Shown: positions 17,736 through 26,640, counted from the stretch's first letter. The stretch is DNA of 64,000 nucleotides from Clostridiales bacterium (GCA_031276195.1 JAISNN010000032.1:18980-82979); one strand, 5' to 3'. Numbers and translations are program-made. The notes: a model not told the origin generated them from the letters alone.

Positions 17736-18617
17736 ATGCCGGAACTAAAAGCGCAGCAGCCGCCGATAAACGTAAAAAAACAAATCGCAAATCTACGCGA
17801 AAAGGGTTTGACTATTCACGATGAAAAGTATGCGGAAGCGTTTTTAGAAAACGTATCGTATTTTCGGCTAATAAAAGCATACAGTTTAGAACTAAAAGTA
17901 AGTAAAAACGGAAGATATGAAGACGGAGTTTGTTTTGACGACATCGTAAACCTTTATTTGTTCAACTGTAGTTTTAGACAAAAACTGTTTGTGCAAATCG
18001 AAAGAATCGAAGTCGCATTGCGATGCCGCGTGTCAAATTATTTTTGTGAAAAATACGGAGTTTTGGGTTATGAAGACGCAAACAATTTCAACGATTTGTC
18101 TTTCCACGCAAAGTTTCTTTCTGAAATTGAAAATGAAATAAAAAGAAATAAAAAAACGCCGTTTGTAAATAATTTCCAAACACACTACGAGGGCGGAAAA
18201 CTGCCGTTATACGCTTGTATCGAATTGTTTACTTTCGGGACACTGTCAAAATTTTATAAGAATATGACGCCGATTGATAAAAAAAGCGTCGCGTCGTTAT
18301 ACGGCGTAAAATATTCGTATTTGGAAAGTTGGATTGAAAGTATGTCGTACGTGAGAAACGTGTGCGCTCATTACGGCAGGCTGTATAATGTGAAGTTGAC
18401 AAAAATGCCGCATATTTATAAGCAATATTCCGACCGCGGAATTAATAATTCAGGAGTTTTTGCGACGCTTTTAACTATGAAATATCTTTTGCCGAACGAC
18501 GAACAATGGGAATCGTTTGTTTGCGGAATTGAAGCCTTGAAAAATATGTATCCGAATGTAAAATTGGAATCAATGGGTTTTCCGGTCGATTGGAGGGATG
18601 TATTATCTCTTTGTTGA
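17736..18617 (+). CDS. Abi_2 family HEPN protein, AbiF/AbiD-like abortive infection protein
   Basis: A 293-residue cytoplasmic protein of the Abi_2 family. Recognisable are the N-terminal PINVKKQIANLREKGLTI block, FLENVSYFRLIKAYSLEL, the EVALRCRVSNYF helix and, at about residue 208, SYVRNVCAHYGRLYN. The last holds RNVCAH, the R-x4-H active-site motif of HEPN ribonucleases. AbiF-type proteins halt growth on phage infection, presumably by cleaving RNA. An AAGGA site is nine bases ahead of the ATG, between it and the terminator of the small RNA. Codon use is more AT-rich than the flanking host genes, which suggests horizontal acquisition. It stands alone apart from the RNA. Confidence 0.88.
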   Translation: MPELKAQQPPINVKKQIANLREKGLTIHDEKYAEAFLENVSYFRLIKAYSLELKVSKNGRYEDGVCFDDIVNLYLFNCSFRQKLFVQIERIEVALRCRVSNYFCEKYGVLGYEDANNFNDLSFHAKFLSEIENEIKRNKKTPFVNNFQTHYEGGKLPLYACIELFTFGTLSKFYKNMTPIDKKSVASLYGVKYSYLESWIESMSYVRNVCAHYGRLYNVKLTKMPHIYKQYSDRGINNSGVFATLLTMKYLLPNDEQWESFVCGIEALKNMYPNVKLESMGFPVDWRDVLSLC

Positions 18618-18721
18618 AAGAAAACCGGGCGGGGCGGTTGTGTTTCCCGCATTTTTATGAAAGAGTTTTTTAATTAATTTCAACTTTACACTTCTTTACT
18701 CAAACGAAACGGAATTCGGCT

Positions 18722-18751
18722 TGACTAAAACGCGGAGGGCGTTATATAATT
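18722..18751 (+). promoter_or_regulatory. Promoter ahead of the P-type ATPase leader
   Basis: TTGACT, an 18-base spacer and TATAAT. Confidence 0.7.
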
Positions 18752-18757
18752 TTATAG

Positions 18758-18864
18758 GCGGTGATCGGCATAAAAGAACCGCGTTTTTAAAATCAAGAAT
18801 CGGTATACGTAATACATAACGCATAAATGAAAGACGGTTAAAAATTTTAACCGTCTTTTTCGTT
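18758..18864 (+). ncRNA. Terminated leader RNA of the P-type ATPase gene
   Basis: About 105 bases from the predicted start to a near-perfect terminator: AAAGACGGTTAAAA paired with TTTTAACCGTCTTT (18830-18859), then T residues. The ATPase start is only 30 bases beyond. Either transcription is attenuated here, or the RNA is independent and the gene is expressed by read-through. The conserved core of the manganese yybP-ykoY riboswitch, often found before such ATPases, is not visible. Confidence 0.5.
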
Positions 18865-18893
18865 TGATATTTTTTGTTTAAAGGAGAGATACT

Positions 18894-21320
18894 ATGGAAA
18901 AATTCCGGCGCGCAAAAACGCGAAAAATCAAAGCCGAACGCTACGATCCGCTTCCGGACGAAGGACTTACGGAGGCGCAGGTTCTCGAACGCGTTTCAAA
19001 CGGGTTTGTGAACGGCGTACCTTCCGTCGGTTCTAAGTCCGTCGGCAGAATTCTTTTTGACAATATTTTCAATTTTTGCAACGGCTTAACCATCGCTCTC
19101 GCGCTTTTATTGGTCGCGGTCGGCGCGGCGGACTACGCCGTCAGTTCGCTTATCATTTTTGTCAGCGTCGGCATAGGCGTTTCGCAAGAAATACGCGCGA
19201 AAATCGCGGTCAAAAAACTTTCGCTCACGGTCGGCGGAGAATGCGGCGCGGTGCGCGGAGGAAAAATCTCAAAAATTCAAACGCGCGATTTAGTTTTGGA
19301 CGACGTGTACGTCTTGAAAGCGGGGATGCGCGTCCCCGTCGATTCCGTAATTTTGAGCGGAGAAGCGGAAATCGACGAACAAATCATAACGGGCGAAAGT
19401 ATTCCCGTCAAAAAAAGAGCGGGCGATACCGTTTTGGCGGCGTGCGGCGTCGTTGCGGGGGAGACGACGGTTCGCGCGGATAAGGTCGGGGCGGATTGCT
19501 ATATCGAAAGCGTCGCCCGCGCCGCGAAAAAAATCAACCGGCCGCACTCTAAACTCTTTACAAAATTGAACGGCATAATAAAAATCATCTCATGCTTTTT
19601 GATTCCGTTAGCCGTTATGTCCTTTATCTCAAACAGCGTAACGGGCGGAAACGGAATACGCCTCACGGTGATAAATACCGCGAGTTCGGTTCTCGGTATG
19701 ATCCCGGTGGGTATTTTTTTGCTTGCGTCGACCGCCCTCGCCGTCGGAGTTTTGAAACTCGGAAAGAAAAAAACGCTGGTGCAGGATATATACGGCATAG
19801 AAATGCTCGCGGCGGCGGACACCCTTCTAATCGACAAAACGGGTACGATGACGGACGGAAATTTGGAGATTGCGGAGGAGAACGCGCTGACCGAAACGGA
19901 ATATCCGCCCGGTGAAATCGCCGCCGCGATCGTAAACGCCGCGCGCGACGAAAACCAAACCGCCTTGGCGTTCAAAAGAAAATACGCCGACGGGGGGCGG
20001 ATAAAAGCCGTCAAGACCGCGCCGTTTTCGCCCGAAAAAAAATATTCCGCCGTCGAGACCGAAAATTGCTCTTACGTCTTGGGCGCGCCCGATTTCGTTT
20101 CATACGGCGACGCGCGCGTGGACGGCTTTGCCGAAAAAAGCGCGATGAAATGCGAAAGAACCCTCGCGCTCTGCCGCTTCGACGGGAAAATTGAGGAATT
20201 CTCAAAGGAAAAAGCCGTTCCGATCGCAGTTTTCGCGCTCCGCGACACATTGCGCCCCGACGTTAAGGAGACTTTTGAATGGTTTAAAAACAACGGCGTG
20301 GATATAAAAATCGTTTCGGGCGACAATCCGCTCACCGTGTGCGAAACGGCGAAAAAAAGCGGAATCGAAAACGCCGGGAAATACATAAATTGCGCGGATT
20401 TAAGCGACGCGGAGTTGGAGGCGGCGGCGGATAATACGGTATTCGGGAGAGCCGACCCCGAACGGAAAATGAAACTCGTGAAAATTCTGCAAAAAAAGGG
20501 GCGTACCGTATGTATGATGGGCGACGGCGTGAACGACGTGCGCGCGCTTAAAGAAGCGGATTGTTCCGTCAGTCTCGCCTCGGCAAACGAAACGGCGCGG
20601 AACGTTTCGCGGATCGTGCTTTTAGACGACGATTTCAAAAATATGCCGCGCATAATAGAGGAGGGCGGCAGCGTGGTCGGAAATATGGAAAAGGTCGCGG
20701 CGGCCTTGCTTATGAAGACGATGTTCGTGATGTTTTACGTATTCGCGTTTTCGATCGCCGGCTTTTTTAACAAATCGGGGTATTTTCCTTTCGACACAAA
20801 ACGGCTGATGCTTGTGGAACTTTTCGTGCTGGGATTGCCGCCGTTTGTATTCGCGGTGCAGCCGAATAAGGAGCGGGTCAAGGGCAATTTTCTATGGAAT
20901 ATCGGGAAAAATGCGATTCCCGCCGCCGCCGCGCTGATAGTATCCGTCGGAATCGTATTTTTGCGTACGTTTTTGACGGGAGATATGCTGTATATAAGAG
21001 GTTTGGGAGTCGGCGCGGAGGACTATATATCGTCGCTGGCGGCGATAGCGTTGGCGGTCGGCGGCTTTTCCGCGTTTATAATTATTACTCTTCCGCCTAA
21101 TAAATTCCGCTTGACCGCAATCGGACTTATGTTCGCGCTCTTTATATCGGGTTTGTTCGCCGATAAATATCTGTTCGGGGGATTGTTCTTTAATACCGCG
21201 CTGCCCGTAGGCGAGGATATCTTGACGTTATTAATCTCGCTCGCCGTGTGCGTGGGCGTAAATCTTTTTTTGCGCGCGGTTATGGAAAAAATGGAGGCGA
21301 AATTTAAGAGGCGGAGTTAA
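18894..21320 (+). CDS. HAD-family cation-transporting P-type ATPase
   Basis: An 808-residue integral membrane pump. In order: two spans (about 55-100), an actuator domain with the ITGESIP loop, two spans (TM4 near IPVGIFLLASTALAVG), the phosphorylation site DKTGTMTDGN, a nucleotide-binding region with SPEKKYSAV, the hinge MGDGVNDVRALKEADCSV, and six C-terminal spans. Sequence type is nearest the calcium/magnesium/manganese-like bacterial P-type ATPases (YfgQ/Exp7-like); the CPx motif of heavy-metal pumps is absent. AAGGAGAG precedes the ATG. The 3' end of the gene is partly duplicated just downstream. Ion specificity cannot be assigned from sequence alone. Confidence 0.88.
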   Translation: MEKFRRAKTRKIKAERYDPLPDEGLTEAQVLERVSNGFVNGVPSVGSKSVGRILFDNIFNFCNGLTIALALLLVAVGAADYAVSSLIIFVSVGIGVSQEIRAKIAVKKLSLTVGGECGAVRGGKISKIQTRDLVLDDVYVLKAGMRVPVDSVILSGEAEIDEQIITGESIPVKKRAGDTVLAACGVVAGETTVRADKVGADCYIESVARAAKKINRPHSKLFTKLNGIIKIISCFLIPLAVMSFISNSVTGGNGIRLTVINTASSVLGMIPVGIFLLASTALAVGVLKLGKKKTLVQDIYGIEMLAAADTLLIDKTGTMTDGNLEIAEENALTETEYPPGEIAAAIVNAARDENQTALAFKRKYADGGRIKAVKTAPFSPEKKYSAVETENCSYVLGAPDFVSYGDARVDGFAEKSAMKCERTLALCRFDGKIEEFSKEKAVPIAVFALRDTLRPDVKETFEWFKNNGVDIKIVSGDNPLTVCETAKKSGIENAGKYINCADLSDAELEAAADNTVFGRADPERKMKLVKILQKKGRTVCMMGDGVNDVRALKEADCSVSLASANETARNVSRIVLLDDDFKNMPRIIEEGGSVVGNMEKVAAALLMKTMFVMFYVFAFSIAGFFNKSGYFPFDTKRLMLVELFVLGLPPFVFAVQPNKERVKGNFLWNIGKNAIPAAAALIVSVGIVFLRTFLTGDMLYIRGLGVGAEDYISSLAAIALAVGGFSAFIIITLPPNKFRLTAIGLMFALFISGLFADKYLFGGLFFNTALPVGEDILTLLISLAVCVGVNLFLRAVMEKMEAKFKRRS

Positions 21321-21334
21321 TACCGTTTTAATAC

Positions 21335-21420
21335 CGTTTGCCGAGAGCGCGGACGTAAATCTTTTTTTGCGCGCCGTTACGGAAAAAACGTTAAATATTA
21401 GAGGGTTTTAAATTTTCGCG
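21335..21420. repeat. Partial duplicate of the ATPase gene 3' end
   Basis: GAGCGCGGACGTAAATCTTT through GCGCCGTTACGGAAAAAACG repeats bases about 21251-21296 of the ATPase coding region with a few changes, about 96 bases downstream. It is not translated. Confidence 0.75.
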
Positions 21421-21486
21421 GTAAAAAGCGTTAACGGTTGCTTTATTTATTACGAATTTTTAGAACTCCCGAATATTATTAGTATG

Positions 21487-21544
21487 TTATATCCGTTAGA
21501 CTTTTAATCCGCGTAGTATACGGATTGAAAGTTTAACGGGTATA
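21487..21544. repeat. Nested palindromic repeat, family B
   Basis: Outer arms ATATCCGTTA / TAACGGGTAT and inner arms TTTTAATCCG / CGGATTGAAA around a nine-base loop. Almost the same 57-base element occurs at 60549-60604; looser relatives lie at about 11996-12057 and 25995-26043. Confidence 0.75.
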
Positions 21545-21565
21545 ATTTTATACCGTTAATTTTAT

Positions 21566-21594
21566 TTGATAAAAGCAGCGATATATGATATAAT
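21566..21594 (+). promoter_or_regulatory. Promoter of alaS
   Basis: TTGATA, a 17-base spacer and TATAAT. Confidence 0.75.
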
Positions 21595-21604
21595 AATTCA
21601 ATAA

Positions 21605-21655
21605 ACGGCGTCTGCGCGCGCGGATATGCTGTTTTAAATTCCGCGCGGACGCCGT
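21605..21655 (+). promoter_or_regulatory. Leader hairpin of alaS
   Basis: ACGGCGTC and CGCGGA pair with TCCGCG and GACGCCGT around a GC-rich stem with one asymmetry. It begins within about ten bases of the predicted transcript start. There is no T run after it, so it is not a terminator, and no T-box features are seen. It may stabilise the 5' end of the message. Confidence 0.6.
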
Positions 21656-21700
21656 ATAATACCGTAAAACGCGGATTTTTTTAAAAAAGGGGTTTATTTT

Positions 21701-23488
21701 ATGGAAAAGTTATCGTCCGTTGAGTTAAGGAAGCAATATTTGAATTTTTTTAAAGAGAGGGGGCACGCGGTTTTGGATTCGGCGTCGCTTATCCCCGAGA
21801 ACGACCCGACGGTTTTGTTTACCACCGCGGGAATGCACCCGCTCGTCCCGTATCTTATGGGCGAGAAACACCCGCTCGGAAAGCGTCTGGCAAGCGTTCA
21901 AAAGTGCGTCAGGACGAGTGATATCGAGGAGGTCGGCGACGCTACTCATTTGACATTTTTTGAAATGCTGGGGAATTGGTCTCTCGGCGACTATTTCAAA
22001 AAGGAATCGATCAAATTCAGTTACGCCTTTTTGACGGAGGTTTTGAAAATCCCGAAAGAGAGGTTCGTCGTATCCGTCTTTAAGGGCGATTCCGACTGCG
22101 AAAAGGATATCGAAAGCGCGGATTATTGGGTCAAAGAGGGCTTGAAACCGTCGCAAGTCTATTTTTTGCCGAAAAAAAATAATTGGTGGGGGCCTGCGGG
22201 ATTGACCGGTCCTTGCGGTCCCGACACCGAAATTTTTATCGATACGGGCAAGGAAAAATGCTCGCCGTCCTGTTCGCCCGCGTGCGATTGCGGAAAATAT
22301 ATCGAGATTTGGAACAACGTCTTTATGCAATACAATAAAACCGCGGACGGAAAATTCGTTCCGCTTGAAAATAAGAACGTCGACACGGGTATGGGCTTGG
22401 AACGCACGGTTTGCATTCTTAACGGATTGAAATCCGTCTATGAAACCGACCTTTTTCAAGACGCGATCGCCTTAATCGAGGCGCGTTCGGGCAAGAAATA
22501 CGGAGAGAATCCCGACGTCGATAAAGCCGTTCGGATCATCGCCGATCATACCAGAACCGCCGTGTTTATCTTGGGCGACGAAAACAACGTTACGCCGGGC
22601 AACGTCGATCAGGGCTATGTCATAAGGCGGCTTTTGAGGCGCGCCATTAGGTATTCGGGGCAGTTGGGGGCGGGAACCGCGCTCTTGACCGAACTCGCCG
22701 CGCTCTACGCCGAGAAATACGAGAACGTGTATTCCGAACTTTTCAAAAACAGAGAACGCATAATTTCCGAGATCGCAAAGGAATCCGAAAAATTCGACAG
22801 AACGCTCGCGGGCGGCTTGAAAGAGTTTGAAAAGGTCGCGGCTGTTTCCGCCGGAACGGGCGTAATCGACGGGGCGGCGGCTTTCCGTCTTCACGACACT
22901 TTCGGTTTTCCCGTCGAAATCACGGAGGAGTTGGCGCGCGACAGAGGGTTGACCGTCGACCGCGAAGGTTTCGGCGCGGCGTTCGCCGTCCATCAGCAAA
23001 AATCGCAGGCGGGCGCGGAACAGAAATTTAAGGGCGGTTTGCACGACCATTCGGAGCAGACGACCAAACTTCACACCGCGACGCATCTCTTGCAAGCCGC
23101 GCTAAGACGCGTTTTGGGCGATACGGTATTCCAAAAGGGGAGCAACATAACGGCGGAAAGGCTTAGATTTGATTTCAGTTTTGACAGACCGATGACGGCG
23201 GAGGAGATCGCGGAAGCCGAAAGATTGGTGAACGAGGTCATCGCTCAAAAAATCGACGTGGTGATGGAAGAGATGACGGTCGAGGAGGCGAGAAGCGGGG
23301 GAGCGTTGGGAGTTTTTGAATCGAAATACGGCGAAACGGTCAAGGTCTATACGGTCGGGAATTTCAGCAAGGAGATTTGCGGAGGACCGCACGCGAAAAA
23401 TACGGGGGAATTGGGATCGTTTAAGATCGAAAAAGAACAGAGTTCGTCGTCGGGAGTCAGGAGAATCAGAGGAACGATAGCGGAGTAG
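21701..23488 (+). CDS. alaS: Alanyl-tRNA synthetase, short form without C-Ala domain
   Basis: A 595-residue enzyme; standard bacterial AlaRS has about 875. The class II catalytic core (LRKQYLNFFKERGH, the GDATHLTFFEMLGNWSLGDY motif, NNVFMQYN, GMGLERT) and tRNA-recognition domain are complete. The editing domain is present with its zinc ligands in HTATHLLQ and CGGPHAKNTGELG. The protein ends soon after GVRRIRGTIAE, so the DHHA1/C-Ala domain that joins the two active sites on the tRNA is missing. A tandem repeat array follows directly. It charges tRNA-Ala and can in principle clear mischarged Ser/Gly. Whether a full-length alaS exists elsewhere in the genome is unknown. Confidence 0.93.
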   Translation: MEKLSSVELRKQYLNFFKERGHAVLDSASLIPENDPTVLFTTAGMHPLVPYLMGEKHPLGKRLASVQKCVRTSDIEEVGDATHLTFFEMLGNWSLGDYFKKESIKFSYAFLTEVLKIPKERFVVSVFKGDSDCEKDIESADYWVKEGLKPSQVYFLPKKNNWWGPAGLTGPCGPDTEIFIDTGKEKCSPSCSPACDCGKYIEIWNNVFMQYNKTADGKFVPLENKNVDTGMGLERTVCILNGLKSVYETDLFQDAIALIEARSGKKYGENPDVDKAVRIIADHTRTAVFILGDENNVTPGNVDQGYVIRRLLRRAIRYSGQLGAGTALLTELAALYAEKYENVYSELFKNRERIISEIAKESEKFDRTLAGGLKEFEKVAAVSAGTGVIDGAAAFRLHDTFGFPVEITEELARDRGLTVDREGFGAAFAVHQQKSQAGAEQKFKGGLHDHSEQTTKLHTATHLLQAALRRVLGDTVFQKGSNITAERLRFDFSFDRPMTAEEIAEAERLVNEVIAQKIDVVMEEMTVEEARSGGALGVFESKYGETVKVYTVGNFSKEICGGPHAKNTGELGSFKIEKEQSSSSGVRRIRGTIAE

Positions 23489-23494
23489 AAAGGC

Positions 23495-23790
23495 TGCAAA
23501 AAAACGCGGTACTATACCGCGGAAAACGCTATAAAAAAAACGGAAAAAAGTATCGGATTTCAGGCGAAAATACAGCAAAAAAACGCGGTACTATACCGCG
23601 GAAAACGCTATGAACAAACGGAAAAAAGATATCGGATTTCAAGCGGAAATATAGCAAAAAGACGCGGTATATACCGCGGAAAACGCTATAAAAAGACGGA
23701 AAAAAGATATCGGATTTCAGGCGGAAATACAGCAAAAAAGCGCGGTACTATACCGCGGAAAACGCTATAAAAACCGCCGGATATCAGGCG
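23495..23790. repeat. 77-bp tandem repeat, four copies
   Basis: Units with the CGCGGTACTATACCGCGGAAAA palindrome core (GCGGTA/TACCGC), followed by CGCTATAAA and a CGGATTTCAGGCG string, start at about 23505, 23585, 23660 and 23740. A fifth degenerate half unit is seen at 24508-24530. It fills the whole spacer between alaS and the acetyltransferase gene. Confidence 0.9.
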
Positions 23791-23819
23791 AAAAAATTCA
23801 CAAAAAAGAGAATAAAAAA

Positions 23820-24377
23820 ATGACGGAAAGAGAAAAAATGGTCGGCGGCTTGATGTACGACCCTTCGGACGCGGAGTTGACGGAACTCAGAAAGCGCGCG
23901 CGTCTGCTCTGCGAGGCGTATAATTCGACTTCGGTTACGGAGGAAGAAAGACGCGGAGAGATCTTGAAAGAACTTTTCGGGGGAATCGGAGGCAATATAA
24001 AAATCGAACCCTCTTTTTATTGCGACTACGGCGGTAATATATACGTCGGAAAGGAATTTTACGCGAATTTTAATTGCGTAATTTTGGACGTCGCGAGAGT
24101 GGAGATCGGAGATAACTGTATGCTTGCGCCGAACGTCGGAATCTATACGGCGACGCACCCTATCGATCCGATTTTGAGAAACGGCGGGCGCGAATACGCG
24201 AAGCCGGTTAAAATCGGGGATAATTGCTGGCTGGGCGCGGGCTGTATAATAAATCCCGGCGTAACGATCGGAAACAACGTCGTCATAGCGTCGGGCGCGG
24301 TCGTTACGAAAAGTTTTCCGGACAACGTCGTCATAGGCGGCGTTCCCGCGAAAATCATAAAGAAAACCGACGGCTGA
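23820..24377 (+). CDS. Hexapeptide-repeat sugar O-acetyltransferase (Maa/LacA/NodL type)
   Basis: A 185-residue left-handed beta-helix acetyltransferase. The N-terminal helical cap (MTEREKMVGGLMYDPSDAEL) is typical of maltose/galactoside acetyltransferases. The catalytic His lies in YTATHPIDPI at about 110. Hexapeptide coils (VKIGDNCWLGAGCIINPGV, IGNNVVIASGAVVTKSF) lead to the closing IGGVPAKIIKK. It transfers acetyl from acetyl-CoA to a sugar hydroxyl in the cytoplasm. No Shine-Dalgarno is clear (AGAGAATAAAAAA), so expression may be low. No sugar operon surrounds it. Substrate unknown. Confidence 0.9.
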   Translation: MTEREKMVGGLMYDPSDAELTELRKRARLLCEAYNSTSVTEEERRGEILKELFGGIGGNIKIEPSFYCDYGGNIYVGKEFYANFNCVILDVARVEIGDNCMLAPNVGIYTATHPIDPILRNGGREYAKPVKIGDNCWLGAGCIINPGVTIGNNVVIASGAVVTKSFPDNVVIGGVPAKIIKKTDG

Positions 24378-24737
24378 AAAAGTTAAAATACGGAACGGTA
24401 AAATTTACGGACGGTAAAATTTATAAAAAAACGTAAGTTCATACCGCGTAAAAACGTTATAAAAACAAAAAAAACGTATTTGCATTCCGGATAAAAATAT
24501 AACGAAAGACGCGGTACTATACCGCGTAAAAACGCCTAAAAATTCAAAAATCATAAAAGCGGAAAAACGAAAAATAAACGGCGGTATGAAATTCAAACAA
24601 AATAAAAAAAGCGGTTTGTAAACGCAAACGTTTAAATTCTAAAAATTCAAAAATGCAAATTATAAGCGCAAGCGTTTAAATTCAAAAATAAAAAAATAAA
24701 AAACAAAAAAACACAAAACTTTCGGCGGAGAAAAAAA
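24378..24737. other. A-rich spacer without a gene
   Basis: Runs of A with scattered GCGTTTAAATTC strings (GCAAACGTTTAAATTC at about 24622 and GCAAGCGTTTAAATTC at 24666) and a degenerate half unit of the upstream 77-bp repeat. Nothing protein-like in any frame. Confidence 0.6.
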
Positions 24738-25910
24738 ATGGATTATCAAGAGCAAGCGATGATTAAACACAAAGAATGGGCGGGCAAAATCGAGGTCGTT
24801 TCAAGGGTTCCCGTCAAGACGAAAGACGACCTCAGCGTCGCCTATACGCCCGGCGTCGCCGAGCCGTGTCTGGCGATCGAAAAGGACGTAAACCTTTCGT
24901 ATACCTACACGCGCCGCGGCAATCTCGTTGCCGTCATAACGGACGGAACGGCGGTTTTGGGGCTGGGCGACATCGGACCCGAAGCGGGAATGCCCGTTAT
25001 GGAGGGGAAGTGCGTGCTGTTCAAGGAGTTCGCGGGCGTGGACGCCTTTCCCGTCTGCATAAGGAGCAAGGACGTAAATGAAATCGTAAACACCTGCAAA
25101 ATGATCGCGGGCAGTTTCGGCGGAATCAATTTGGAGGACATCTCGTCGCCGCGCTGTTTCGAGATTGAAAAACAACTAAAAGCCGCCTTAGATATACCCG
25201 TATTTCACGACGACCAGCACGGAACCGCCGTCGTTTCTCTCGCCGCGCTCAAAAACGCCGCGAAGTTACGCGGTAAAAAACTTTCCGAATTGAACGTCGT
25301 CGTCAGCGGAGCGGGCGCGTCTGCGATCGCGGTCACAAAACTGCTTTTGGCGGCGGGGGTCGGCGATATCGTGATTTGCGACAGGGCGGGCGCGGTCTAT
25401 AAGGGGCGCGGCGGTCTGAACGCGATCAAGGAGGAGATGGCGGAAATCACGAATAAAAACGGAAAAAAAGGTACGCTTGCCGACGCGGCGAGGGGCGCGG
25501 ACGTGTTTTTCGGGCTTTCCGCGCCGAAATTGTTTTCCGCGGAAAACGTGAGGTCGATGAATAAAAATCCGATCATATTCGCGATGGCGAATCCTATGCC
25601 CGAGATTCTGCCCGACGAGGCGAAAGCGGCGGGGGCGTTTGTCGTGGGGACGGGCAGATCGGATTTTCCGAATCAGATAAACAACGTTTTGGCATTCCCG
25701 GGGATTTTTCGCGGCGCGCTGGACGTACGCGCTTCGGACATAAACGACGAAATGAAAATCGCCGCCGCAAACGCGCTCGCGGAACTTATCACGGACGCGG
25801 AATTGAATCCCGAATATATAATTCCCGCGCCTTTCGATAAACGCGTGGCGGGAGCGGTCGCGAAAAAGGTTATGGAAGCGGCGGTAAGGACGGGAGTGAA
25901 CAGGATTTAG
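24738..25910 (+). CDS. NAD(P)-dependent malic enzyme
   Basis: A 390-residue short-type bacterial malic enzyme. Visible are the substrate region SVAYTPGVAEPCLAI, TDGTAVLGLGDIGPEAGMPV, metal-binding FPVCIRSKD and HDDQHGTAVV. The Rossmann motif is VVSGAGASAIAV (about 192-203), with D at the end of the following strand (ICDRAGAV) favouring NAD. The end is FAMANPMPEILPDEA and GRSDFPNQINNVLAFPG. It oxidatively decarboxylates malate to pyruvate and CO2. No C-terminal phosphotransacetylase domain is present. GGCGGAG lies ten bases ahead. It is monocistronic and joins the same pyruvate node as ppdK. Confidence 0.95.
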   Translation: MDYQEQAMIKHKEWAGKIEVVSRVPVKTKDDLSVAYTPGVAEPCLAIEKDVNLSYTYTRRGNLVAVITDGTAVLGLGDIGPEAGMPVMEGKCVLFKEFAGVDAFPVCIRSKDVNEIVNTCKMIAGSFGGINLEDISSPRCFEIEKQLKAALDIPVFHDDQHGTAVVSLAALKNAAKLRGKKLSELNVVVSGAGASAIAVTKLLLAAGVGDIVICDRAGAVYKGRGGLNAIKEEMAEITNKNGKKGTLADAARGADVFFGLSAPKLFSAENVRSMNKNPIIFAMANPMPEILPDEAKAAGAFVVGTGRSDFPNQINNVLAFPGIFRGALDVRASDINDEMKIAAANALAELITDAELNPEYIIPAPFDKRVAGAVAKKVMEAAVRTGVNRI

Positions 25911-26067
25911 GGCGGCGTTACGCGGAATGCCGAAAATCGGTAGCGTAAAATTTTTTTAAAGGTCTTGTTTTTGCGTTATACTTATGATATAATATAATAG
26001 CGGCTGAATTTTATAGTAAAATCGCTATAAAAGTTTAACCGCCGTATTAAAACGGAGGTCACGGAAT

Positions 26068-26574
26068 ATGGATCAAGAAAAAGAGAACGCTTTAAACGGG
26101 ATGAAAATTCCTTTGTCGCCGTTTATGGCCGCGTTGGAAATTATTACGCTTCTTTTAATCGTTTCGTGTGCGACGGTCATTTTTGCGAAATACGAGGGGC
26201 TTCCCGAATTTGCCGCATCGCATTTCGATATGCTCGGGAGACCGGACGCTTGGACCGATAAGGTTTGGTTGTTGGTCGTGTTGTTTGCGGCGGTCGTCGT
26301 TTATGCCGCGGTGAGCGTCGTCGAATGTTTTCCGCAGATTTTCAATATTCCCGTCAAGACGGACGAAAATAACGGAAAAAGCGTTTTGCGCGTGATCGGA
26401 GTCGGCGTCGCATTCGCGAAACTGATGATTACGTTGATGTTGCTGTCGGGCGCGGTTTTTACTTGCTTTGAAAACGCGGTTCCGCCCTTTCTTTATATCG
26501 GTTATATCGCGGTTTTTTTAGGCGGATCGGTCTTGTTCGTTGTGAAAATTATGAATGCGGGAAAGGCGGTTTAG
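26068..26574 (+). CDS. DUF1648-domain membrane protein
   Basis: A 168-residue protein with four predicted membrane spans (about 18-40, 67-88, 112-133, 142-162). After the first span comes LPEFAASHFDMLGRPDAWTDK, the DUF1648 signature (H-F-x3-G-x-PD-x-W). Proteins of this family include SdpI-like immunity proteins and other small membrane regulators, but the usual partners are absent here. ACGGAGGT precedes the ATG. A family-B-like palindrome (25995-26043) lies just upstream and a long family A repeat downstream. Function unknown. Confidence 0.8.
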   Translation: MDQEKENALNGMKIPLSPFMAALEIITLLLIVSCATVIFAKYEGLPEFAASHFDMLGRPDAWTDKVWLLVVLFAAVVVYAAVSVVECFPQIFNIPVKTDENNGKSVLRVIGVGVAFAKLMITLMLLSGAVFTCFENAVPPFLYIGYIAVFLGGSVLFVVKIMNAGKAV

Positions 26575-26640
26575 GCGGAATGAAAAGAGGGCGTAAAGGC
26601 ATTTTATTTAATTGCCGATTGCGCCGCTTGCTTTAACCCG

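Noticed and set aside
17579..17824. ORF on the plus strand across the AbiF RNA
   Set aside because: It runs out of frame through the promoter, the RNA and the start of the Abi_2 gene and has no ribosome site or family resemblance.
18758..18864. Manganese riboswitch (yybP-ykoY) before the P-type ATPase
   Set aside because: The conserved loop sequences of that class are not visible in the leader.
21595..21700. T-box leader before alaS
   Set aside because: The leader is only about 100 bases and has no T-box sequence or antiterminator; only one GC-rich hairpin is present.
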